From Eutreptiella sp. 'Long Island Sound 2002' (taxonomy: Eukaryota; Euglenozoa; Euglenophyceae; Eutreptiales; Eutreptiaceae), in assembly GCA_964036045.1 (NCBI GenBank), contig OZ038378.1:27055450-27119449 (forward strand): DNA of 64,000 nucleotides, written 5' to 3'. The stretch's first letter is position 1; the number at the start of each line of letters is the position of its first letter. The notes below the pieces were generated by a model that saw only the letters and a list, made by a program, of their open reading frames with translations, did not search any database and was not told the origin of the DNA. Below are positions 32,539-41,421 of this stretch, one piece after another. A program made the position numbers and the translations under genes.

Positions 32539-35500
32539 GGGGGCGTCGGTTGTGGAGGAAGGGGTGTTCTCCTCCGCATCAACCTCGTTGATGCCCTTCT
32601 TCCTTCCCCCTTTCTTACCCTTGTTCTTGTCCTTGTCCTTGTTCTGGTCATTCTGGTTGTTCTCCTTGTTCTTGTTGTCCGACCTGGGGACCCAGTTCCT
32701 CTTGATCTCCTGGATCTCCTTGGCCAATTCGGTCCCCACCGACGACATCAGCTTGGCCAGCTCGTCCTTGTCGACCTCCATTTTGGCTTCCCGGATACCC
32801 GCGGGCGCACGCTTCTTCGACCCGTGCGCTTTCTTGTAAGCCTCCGTGTCGGCCTTGTGGACGGGGCATGTTCGGTGGTCATGGTTGAAGCCTTTCTTCC
32901 TCCCATAACACACGAAACAGCCCTGCGGGTGAGCTCGTATGAACTCCCCAAAGGACAGCAGAGTGTCGCCAATGCGGCGAGGGTCCCTCTTCTCCTGCTT
33001 CCTCCAACCCTGCTGCAGGGGCTTCCAGTTTCCGGGTTTGCTCCCCGCGCTCAGGTTCCTGGCCACGAAGGCACAAACGGCCACTTCGGCGGGCTCATCG
33101 TCGTCGTCATCGTCGACGAGAGTCTCATCGCCGCCGGCTCCCGCTGGGTCCACGGCATCTTCTCCGCCAGGTCCCTCGCCAACGTAGTTGACGTCGCGGT
33201 CGCCGGGCCTCAACCCGCGGGTGTGGTGGAGGTTTCGGTACTCCTTGAGTACTTCCTCGCCAACCCACTCCAGGATCTCGTCGCAGCTCATCCGCGCCGG
33301 GATGGGCTGCAGACGGATGGTCTGGCCGCTCAACTCACAATCGTCAAGGCGCCACATCGCGGTCTTCTCACGATCGCCCGAGACGGTGATGAGAAGAGCG
33401 TTCCGCAGGGAGTGCTGTTTGACATCCCGGGCCACGTTCTTCTTCGCCCAAGCCACCACGTTCGTATGATACTCCTTGGGGAGCATCATCTTGACCGTGT
33501 GGTTGGACTTGGCCCTCTTGTCCTCCTCCTTGGTGACCCTCTTGATCCATGCTTCCGGCAGCATGGAGAGCAGGCGAGCCTACTCGTCACCCTCGTTCCA
33601 ATCCTCCACGTTGCGGCGGAAGAGGGTGTATTTCCCTCGGAAGTCTCGCCAATCTCGTAGGCGGATCTCCCGTCCATCATGCTCAAGCTTGATGGACTTC
33701 CAGCGCTTGGCAGCCACCTGCGGAGCGTCCACCCGCTCCTGCTCGTTGAGCCACTTCTTGGCTTCCTTGAGGGTCTTGATTCTCCCCTCCTTGGTCGCCA
33801 CGAAGTATAGCTCTCCGAGCACTTCCGGCAGGCGGTACCTGAACCGTTTGAAGACATACTTCTCCGCATCAGCGGGAGGCAGGTCTTCAGTGACGGTCAG
33901 CCCCCAATCGTCCAGCTTCTCCAAGAAGCGGTCGAGGTTGAGGGGGTTGCCGTCGTACATGGGGGGCTTGATGTCCTTCAAGTCTTCCCACACGGCGGCA
34001 TCCGCGGCCTTAGAGACCATGAACGCCGGCCGCGAGGTCGACCGAGGTTCCCATCCGCCTCGCCCACGGACTCCCACGGCCGCCACGTCCATCTCCTCCA
34101 TGGAACCCCTGTGGCTACGCCGCGGTTCCTCCACGTACGCTGAACCAAAATGTTCACGCCGTACTGCATCCATGTACGCATCCTCATCACGGCGCCGGCG
34201 GCTGCGTTCAGCTGCCTCCCGTCGTACACCACGCGGCGGGCTGATGTCGAACTCCTCCAGGTCCAGGTCCAGGTCCTCACCTTCGCCGACATCCCACTCC
34301 ACGTCTCCTCTGGGGACCTCGTCCCTGAGTCCACCATAACGTCCTCCAGCCATTGGGATTGGCACCGGGGCTGGTGCCGGGCGTCGGGGGCATACAGGCG
34401 TCCTCGGTGGAGCACGCCGGTTGCGGTACTCCGCGCTGAGCCACTCATCACGCCATTCCTCACTGCCACTGCCGGGCGGCACGCGCTCGTTGCGGCGGCC
34501 CGCGCTGTGGTGAGAGGGGGCGGTGAGAGAGGGGGCACTGGCGCTGGGGCGACTCCTGGGGGCTCCGCCGGGGGCGTGGGGTCTGTCTGGACCTGGTCCG
34601 GGTCCCCAGCCGCCGTCCGACGAGCCAGACTCCAGGGGGGGGTGGTCGCTGCCGACGCTCCCACGGGCTTCCAGCGCGTCCAGCCTCTCCTGCAGGCCGC
34701 TGACGACGTTGGTCAGCGACTTGGTCTCGGCCCTGGCGATGTCCAGCTCATTCTGCGCGCGCGCGGCGACCGTGGAGATGCGAGCCATCTCGCCCTTGCC
34801 CGTGTCTACCTCCAGCTCGAGCAACTGGACTCTCCTGCGGAGGTAGACAATCCACCGCCAGGTGGTATCCGGGTCGCCGTTCCCTGGTGGGTCGTCGGGG
34901 TCCCCAGGGGGTCCTCCAGGAGGGCCTCCGCCGGGTCCGCCCGGTCCAGGGGGTCCTCCCCCGCCCGGTGGTCCGCCTCCAGGGGGTCCACTTGGTGGGC
35001 GTCCTCCAGGGGGTCCTGATGGTCCTCCGCCAGGGGGTCCCGGTGGGTCTCCGCCGGGTCGCCTCGGTGGGTCCGAGGATGGGCGCCTCTTCATGATGCC
35101 GAAGTCCATGTCGTCATCCTCGCCCATGTCGCCCCACCTGGGCGTCTCGGTCTCTGAAGACTCCGAGCTCCGGTAGGGAGGAGGGAGATCCTCATCCTCA
35201 CCTACCGGTTCGATGGGGACGTCTCCGCCCGTCCAAGCCACCACTTGGCGATGTCGGCGGCCTCGTTCATCCCCGTCACTGGCGGTGAAGAAGGGGTCAC
35301 TGTCTTGGGGGTGTCCACCCGCTGGCCTACGTGGCCTCTCGGGGGTCTTCCCCTTACCCTTCCTCCGTCGGTGGGCGGTGGTGCCACTGCTCCCACTGCT
35401 GCCCGTGTCCGCCTCATCCAGCGTCATCCTGGAGGAGGCGTCCCCTTCGAAAAGCTTTCGAAGGGTCTCCACTCGTGATCCTCCCGGGGGAGTCTTGCGG

Positions 35501-36840
35501 CGGAGTTTGGCCTCTGCCTCCTCCATTGCGGCGGCGGTGGTTGCGGCAGCTCGCGCTTCGGCTTCTTCCCGGACACAAGCCGCCTCGGCTTCCCGGGCCT
35601 GCTGCAGCCGCGCCTTCTGCGCTTCCAACGCTGCCAGCTCCGCCTCTGTCTTGGCCTTCTCCTCAGCGACCTTCCGTCGCGCGGCCTCGATGGCTTCCTT
35701 CTTGGCGGCGTCCTCCTGGGCCTTAGCCGTCGCTTCGGCGTGGGCCCTTTCCTCCGCCTCCTTCTTTGCCCTCTCTTGGGCAAGCGCCTCTTCCAGCGCC
35801 TTCACCTCGGCCTCCTTGCAGGCAATGGCCTCCTGCGTCCGGCGGGCTTCCTCGTCGGTTGCCCTGATCCGGGCAGCCACTGCCTCATGGGCGGCCGCAG
35901 CCGTGAGACCGGCCGCGATGGCTGCCACTTTCGAGGCGTGGTAGTCCATGCCTCTGCCCCACTCGGTGGCCTCCTCATGGGCGATGCCCACGGCGCCCTC
36001 CACGGCAGCGTTCTGCTGCGTGGCCCGTTGCCGGGCAACCCGAAGGTTGCAGGGCATTCTGCAGACGCGCTCACAGGCGCGCGCCACGTCCCTTTGGGCG
36101 GGAGGGGCGCTGCTGCTGGAGCTGGCCTGGTCGGCGGGCATCCTCCCGCGGTGGGCCGACTCCACCTCGCTGCTGGGGCCTGCTGAGGCCTGCGGGGGCT
36201 TCAGGAGCAGCGGACGGGGCTTGGCCTTGGTCTGCCTGGCGACTTTGATGTAGTCGCCAAGGGTGGTGGAGCCGGGGTGATGACCACCATTGGCCCGTTG
36301 GGGACTGGGGGCTGGGGTTCCGCCCTTGGCGCCTTGGGCGGCTTCGGCGGCCAGGGACTCCTGGTACTCCCGCCACCTCCGGTCCCGCTTCCTGTCCCCG
36401 GCAGACCGCTTCTCCGTCGCCGGAGACACGCTGCTGCTGCCCTGCAGCCTGCGCTCGCTCCCCGGTTCCGGGAAGTTCTTCTCGATCACGTCCCACATGG
36501 AGATGTTGATCGAGGCGCCCGACGGGTAGGCGTTGGGGTCCTCGTCCTCCTCAATCCCGTCGGGGCGCAGCCCTTCGCCGGGCCTGTCCGGCCGGGTCCA
36601 CGTCCTCCAGCGCTTGCGGCGGAAGCGCCACTCGTAGCCTTCCGCCCGCAGCCACTCCTCCACTGCCCGCAGGCGGTCCTCCCCCATGTCCTCGCGGAGC
36701 TCGAAGCTCCCGGGCATGCCGCCTTCACACTGGGGGTGGCTGTGGCGGTAGTGCTGGTCCCAAACCAACCCACGCAGCAGGCGTGCCGCATGGGGGTGGG
36801 GCCGCGGCCACAACCTACCCGCTTCCTGCCAGTTTACCAT
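32536..36840 (-). pseudogene. A2 gag, nearly intact (one nonsense codon)
   Basis: The start is the conserved ATG at 36840 (MVNWQEAGRLW); an in-frame GTG 14 codons upstream is not conserved. The protein would have about 1,434 residues. In order: N-terminal part with Trp-rich motifs, an Ala/Glu/Arg/Lys helix of about 150 residues (about 35900-35480), acidic Ser-rich spacer, a Pro/Gly tract (about 35075-34890), coiled coil, an Arg-rich stretch, a capsid-like part (from about 34030: PPMYDGNPLNLDRFLEKLDD), and a variant knuckle CFVCYGRKKGFNHDHRTC (C-x2-C-x8-H-x4-C) near 32915-32870. The tail is rich in Lys, Asn and Asp. One TAG at 33580-33582 replaces a CAG found in A3. Gag would form the particle and bind RNA. 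Confidence 0.82.
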
Positions 36841-37278
36841 GGCAGCGGGGGCGTAGTTGGTCTTGAGGTCCTTGATGTGCACTCGTTCAACTCAACGAAC
36901 TGGTTGTGGTTGTTGAGGCGGGTGCTGCAGCACTGGATTGGAAGTGCGGCTGGTGCTGGTCAGCCGGTGGTTGTGGAGGTGGTTGACGCGGCCTTGCTGG
37001 TCGGCCGATGGGACTCCAGGTCGGCCGATGGGGCTGATGCAGGGGTCCTGGTCTGTGCACCTCTTTCACGGTTGCTGCGCGGTCAGGGCGATGCTCTGGA
37101 CGGCGCTGCGGGCTCCGTGACGAACTCGGCGCTGTCGCTGAGTGGCGCTGCGAGCCGCTGCGCTGCGCTGCGAGACGCTGCGCTGCGCTGCGAGCTGCGA
37201 GCTGCGCCGTGCTGCTCGGGGTTGGTGGCCCCGAGTGGCACGCGAGGGTTGGGTAACCCCGCGGCGGTGAAACGCTTT
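36841..37278 (-). other. A2 leader with CGCAG-rich repeat
   Basis: This is a GC-rich non-coding leader between LTR end and gag start. At 37146-37215 it has a run of degenerate CTGCG/CGCAG pentamers, shared with A3 but not A1. The bases next to the LTR (AAAGCGTTTCACCGCC on the minus strand) do not form a standard TGG-type primer-binding site. Confidence 0.6.
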
Positions 37279-37333
37279 TGACGCGTTCCCGTGGGGGGAC
37301 GGCCACGGGACGCTGCGGTGACACGCACAGGTG
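37279..37333 (-). repeat. A2 5' LTR remnant (55 bp)
   Basis: TGACGCGTTCCCGTGGG through CACGCACAGGTG matches the end of the other A LTRs. Identity stops at about 37333: other copies continue AGCAGGCAGG, while here TCTCCATTGTCGG follows. About 2.9 kb of LTR is missing. Confidence 0.88.
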
Positions 37334-39084
37334 TCTCCATTGTCGGGGTGGATGGGGGTAATGGTACCGTACTCAATGCCGAAGTCTCATCCAAAAGCTT
37401 GCAAACACCATACGTACCGTTGGTGAAGCATGAAGCTTTGTAGATAGTGGTGTTGTTCCCCCTGTCATCTACTTCCTTGTTAACGGGATAATTGAAAACA
37501 AGACCACGCAAAGGAAAAGAACACAAGCAAGAAAATAACGGAACAAAATTTAAGGGATAAAATTTCCCGAAATTGTTTAACTTCCGAGGGGCAACCAAAA
37601 CGCAAACACACCAAAACACTTGCGGCATGAGGACCCCACTTGTCGATGGAGAAGGCGACAGAGATGGGGAGTATGCTTGGTTATTTTTTGTACCCAAGAG
37701 GAGGCACATCTTGGATATTTCTTGTGCCCAAGAGGAGGCACATCTTGGATATTTCTTGTGCCCAAGAGGCGGCACATCTTGGAACTTGGAAAGCGCCCAA
37801 GTGGAAGCGCGGCATTGGTACTTCGGAAGCGCCCAAGCGGAAGCGCCGGAAGTGAGGATGTAAAACAAGACACACTAACCTACAAGGTAACAAAAACGTC
37901 CCTTGCTCGAAAATTGAGCATTTCAGGAGTCCGCATAAGAAAGTCCTAAATTTTGAGGGCTTGCCCTAAAATGAGGCAAGCCTCTGCTACCAGAAAGATA
38001 AAATGGGGTTCCATTCCTTTAGATATTTGCTTCTATTCATCCTAAAATCCCGAAGATAATTATGTTTCAACTAATCAAAGAAAAGTAAAACTAAATGAAA
38101 ACTATCACTAAGATATCTTAAAACAAAGTTTGGAAAATGGGCTCATAAAAGTATAAAATTTTTGGGACGGTTGCACACGAGCAAAAATTCATCTCAATCT
38201 ATATCTCAATTGGTTGTTTGATAAAACACTTTCAATACAAAATATTCCTAATCAGATCCCCAACCAACATAACAACAACAAACAAGAGCAAAGGCAAAGC
38301 AAGGAAGATACGAAGAAAATCACCATGTCTGCAGCCGAGTCATTGTTGACGGTGTGGGGCCGCCGTGCCGTAGCCAAGGCCCCACCATTTCTGTTTGTCC
38401 ACGGCGGCGGGTCGTTGTGGCCAAGGCATTAAGGATCCATACCGCTCTAGCCCCACTCAGGCACCCAAGAATGGGGCCGGGCTCTCCGCGGCTACATGCT
38501 AAACAAAGCATACGACACGTGTGACACCAAATCCAACTCTCATACATGCATTACCTTTATCCTTGCTCATAACTAAACAATAACAAACGATGCAATGGAA
38601 ATCACTACGTGCAACAACCAAAATCCAAGCAACAATAAACAAACAATATGTGCTTGAATGGAATGAATCCATAACAATGCATTGAGTGTAATGAAAGCAT
38701 GTGAATGCAACACATGGAAGGCGACAAAGCAAAATAGTGGTGCACCATCGAGAAACTACAATTCCCACCTCGAAAGCGAACTAATCAATGGAAGAGGATA
38801 AACGTTCAATCAGAACCAGACCTAATGAATCCTTATATTCGCATATTCGGGCGATCGCAACGCAGGCTGCAACACGGTCTAAACTAACCAATCACGATCT
38901 TTAAGCAGCAATAATATGATTGCGTGACAGCAAAGAATCGAATCATGCACCTGTCTGTACTGATCGCGGCGCGCAAACGACGCGATCTGTCCTACTGTAA
39001 TCTACGATCTGTCTTGCACTGTACAGTCTAAATCTGCAACACAATCACCTGAACTGTAGCGACCTTGAAAGAAATCAATTTTTC
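37334..39084. other. AT-rich non-coding block of unknown origin
   Basis: Base composition changes sharply from the GC-rich A elements to AT-rich sequence with many short A/T runs. Open frames are short and none shows a recognisable domain. A minisatellite occupies about 37693-37866, and a small GC-rich island lies at about 38330-38500. It begins with TGTCTCCATTG at 37332, so it could be an LTR or 3' part of element C, but the matching copy is not in the window. Confidence 0.5.
37693..37866. repeat. Minisatellite of about 34 bp, five units
   Basis: Units start with CCCAAG at 37693, 37727, 37761, 37796 and 37832. The first three are nearly identical (core CCCAAGAGGAGGCACATCTT). The last two diverge to CCCAAGTGGAAGCG and CCCAAGCGGAAGCG. 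The period drifts from 34 to 36 bp. Confidence 0.85.
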
Positions 39085-40073
39085 CAACTACTAGCCATAC
39101 CCAACGTCAAAACCTAGATACTCCATCTCCTGAAGCATGAACTCACATTTCTCGAGTTCGATGCGGAGATGGTTTTTTCGTGACAGACAGTGAAAAACTC
39201 TTGTAGGAGGAGGATATGATCCTTCTGAGTATTAGTACCCAGGCTCATGTCATCGATGTGTGCCTCCATCACAGCCCCGCGGGAAACCTGTTCTTGCACA
39301 AGGGGTATGCGTCTCAGGATATATACGATCTTATTCGTCAGCTCCTGAAAGAGAGCAGCGGCATTCGCGACACCGAAGGGCATGACCTTCCAGCGGAAGA
39401 CACGGCCCTTACGGGTTACAAGGGCGAGCAATTCTTGGGCTGGTCTGGTTAGGTCTACCTGCCAGAAGCCGCTGCGCTTCTCCATCTTAGTTTTGAACCG
39501 GCATTTAGCGAATCTCTCCGGGTTGTTCCCCATGTTGGGGATACTCCCTGAGTGGTTTTGGGTCTTTTTGTTGACCTCTCTGTGGTCAACGACTAGGCGC
39601 ATGGCAGTGGAGCCAGGTTTAGCCACCAGAAAACAAGGGCTACAATGGCGGGGGTAGTCCCCCTGTTTATATTCCTCGACGAGGCCAGCATCTATGCATT
39701 CCTAGATACGGCCTTCGATCTCGTCGATTTCCTCTTGTGGGGCGGGGTATGGACGCCGCCTCACCACAGACCCTTCAAACTCAGGTTTGAGTTTGAGATC
39801 CGTTCGGACCAGTTTTTTGCAAGAAAGGGGTGGGGGCAACGCCCCCAAAAATTGCTGGTATTTCAGGATGAGCGTACTGAGACGGGGGTCTAGGTTCATG
39901 CTCTCCAGTTTCCCAACACAATCCTCCTCAGCATGGAGGTTGCTGTTCCCCTTTTCCTGTCTCTTCATAAGCCCCATTGTTTCAGGGGGTAGTTCATCCT
40001 CCCTGTCTTGGCGACCCTGCTTGGCATAGTGAAGAGAGTATACCAAAGGTACCTCACGATCGGGAAGAGTCAT
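39085..40073 (-). pseudogene. Family C reverse transcriptase, truncated
   Basis: The first frame (40073-39702) gives RLSTLILKYQQFLGALPP and RRRPYPAPQEEIDEI, the linker into RT. After a stop at about 39702 the same reading resumes: LVAKPGSTAMRLVVDHREVN, then MEKRSGFWQVDLT, KVMPFGVANAAALFQ and MEAHIDDMSLGT. The last block is EKCEFMLQEMEYLGF near 39120. The order fits Ty3/gypsy RT fingers and palm. Two features suggest loss of function: the first catalytic Asp ('KTKMDKRSGFWQ' in related elements) is Glu, and the sequence ends without thumb or RNase H. The YxDD box reads HIDD. Confidence 0.75.
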
Positions 40074-40129
40074 CTCTTCATCATCCTCCCCGAACCATAT
40101 AGACCTTTTCCAGGTCCTCTTGAGGAGGT

Positions 40130-40465
40130 CTAGCCGGGTCCGTCGCTCGATACCCTCAGCCTTAGCCCATAGAACCTGCTGGAGATCCTGTACATCATAC
40201 CAAAAACGAGCATGATGTCGGGTAATGGTTTAGCGCCAAGTACCTGACGTGTAGGGCCATTTGTGGCCTGCATGAAGAAAACGGCGTGGTCATGAGACCT
40301 GCCATGAGTGGACTCACCCACATCCACCTCATCCATACGAAGCTGCGCTAGGAAAGCGCTGTGCTTCAGTGTAAGCACCTCCGCGTCAACCGGGGGTATA
40401 GCACTGGCAATATCGCTTAGGCGGTCGTCAGCATCGGCCAAAGGAGTGGAGACTGCTAGGGTCTC
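40130..40465 (-). pseudogene. Family C pol linker
   Basis: A 103-codon frame (40441-40130) with an acidic stretch (MADADDRLSDIASAIPPVDA) is followed by a possible beta-rich part. It lies between the methyltransferase-like domain and RT and is in a different frame from the RT segment, so at least one frameshift lies near 40100. No domain was recognised. A comparable acidic linker sits at the same place in family A. Confidence 0.4.
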
Positions 40466-41098
40466 CTACTCATCGGAGCACTCACCACTCATAGTGGTGA
40501 CCGAAGAGTACTTGGATCTTTTCTTAAGATCTAGGAGGGTAAGGCCCCTGTTTTCGGCCATCAACTTCTTGAGTACCACCTGACCAAGGTCACTCACTGG
40601 TAGGGATTTTAGAGAGCCATCTACGATGGACAAGAAACTGCCCCATTCAGGGGCGGGCATGGTCTCCTGAGAGTCCTCAGGGACGTAGACTGGACCGTTC
40701 AGGAGTTCAGTTCTTCCAACTGTCATATGATCCAACAGACGCCTCCAATAGGCGTGTTCCCCTGTGGTACCCCAGTCGGGGGTACACAAGATCACTCTCG
40801 CCCCTTCAAGGGCGATTTTGGTGAGTACCTTAGCGAGTTGAGACAATGGGGGGTTAGCATGGCACAACCCCATCGATCTCCAATAGAAGCGATAGGCGTT
40901 TTTGAGATATTGCGAACCATAGAGCTGCATCATATGCTGCTCCTTACTCGCAAACGATTCCACCTCAACTTCGTTCAGGTCTACCTCCAGGGCGGCCAGT
41001 CCATTTTCCAAGACAGGCCGTCCCACCTGATAGTTCTCGGTTTGATAAGACCGGTTCACGTAGCGTGGACCGGATTCTTTTCGTCGTGCCATCTCCAC
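40466..41098 (-). pseudogene. Family C methyltransferase-like domain
   Basis: The 210-codon minus-strand frame contains VEVESFASKEQHMMQLYGS, an aromatic stretch with FYWRSMG, then LCHANPPLSQLAKVLTKIAL, ARVILCTPDWG and a C-terminal FLSIVDGS. The order matches the domain in A and B. Here the catalytic-site motif is NPPL, closest of the three to the NPPY/DPPY of N6-adenine methyltransferases. The frame is intact over the whole domain although the rest of element C is broken. The final 60 residues are acidic and Lys-rich and lead into the linker. Confidence 0.5.
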
Positions 41099-41169
41099 AG
41101 GGACAGAGAAAAGGCAACTGCCAAAGCGCAGTGAAGGACATAGGGACGTTGCAAAGACAACAGTTTCAC

Positions 41170-41421
41170 CTAGGGGTTACGGCGCAGAAGATCTGTGCCT
41201 ACGACAATGTCAAAGGCGTCGGCGTCGAGCACTTTGCCGTGCTGAGTCACCTGCTCATCGCCCAAACAGACGGTCACATCGACCCCCCCCCCCGGGAATG
41301 GATGGTCCGACCATCCCCAACCCTTATGGCGACGGTTTTGATTTTCCGGATCTTGGTTTGCTTTGGTAGTCTGCGGGCCACGATCGAAAGCGTAGCGCCT
41401 GTGTCGAAGACAGCCTTGTAA
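41170..41421 (-). pseudogene. Family C aspartic protease, interrupted by A3
   Basis: YKAVFDTGATLSIVARRL has the retropepsin active-site loop DTGAT. In another frame the reading continues to FDIVVGTDLLRR, the second conserved strand. The frame change falls at a run of C (about 41281-41291), a likely slippage mutation. The upstream part of the gene is cut exactly where the A3 LTR starts at 41422. Confidence 0.7.

Larger units (their letters stand above)
23085..37333 (-). mobile_element. Element A2: chromovirus copy, best preserved
   Basis: On the minus strand the order is LTR remnant 37333-37279, leader, gag 36840-32536, pol 32535-27553, 3' non-coding region, polypurine tract 26063-26053 and complete 3' LTR 26052-23085. 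Pol is one uninterrupted frame and gag has a single nonsense codon. A2 lies inside the 3' LTR of A1. Only the last 55 bp of its 5' LTR remain; unrelated DNA begins at about 37334. Confidence 0.9.
39085..41421 (-). mobile_element. Family C Ty3/gypsy-like retrotransposon fragment
   Basis: On the minus strand the order is protease, methyltransferase-like domain, linker and RT. RT breaks off at about 39085, before RNase H. The upstream end is interrupted inside the protease by the A3 LTR. Frameshifts and nonsense codons are frequent. Its sequence is clearly different from A and B, but the domain order is the same. Confidence 0.8.

Noticed and set aside
32518-33660. 380-codon frame antisense to A2 gag, and 376-codon counterpart in A3 (49175-48045)
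   Set aside because: It is a Leu/Val-rich shadow of the gag frame without motifs or a conserved start. The gag reading has knuckle, basic tail and junction logic.
37334-39084. Host gene in the AT-rich block (several frames of 60-109 codons)
   Set aside because: The frames come from minisatellite translation or are short, with no start context, splice pattern or domain.
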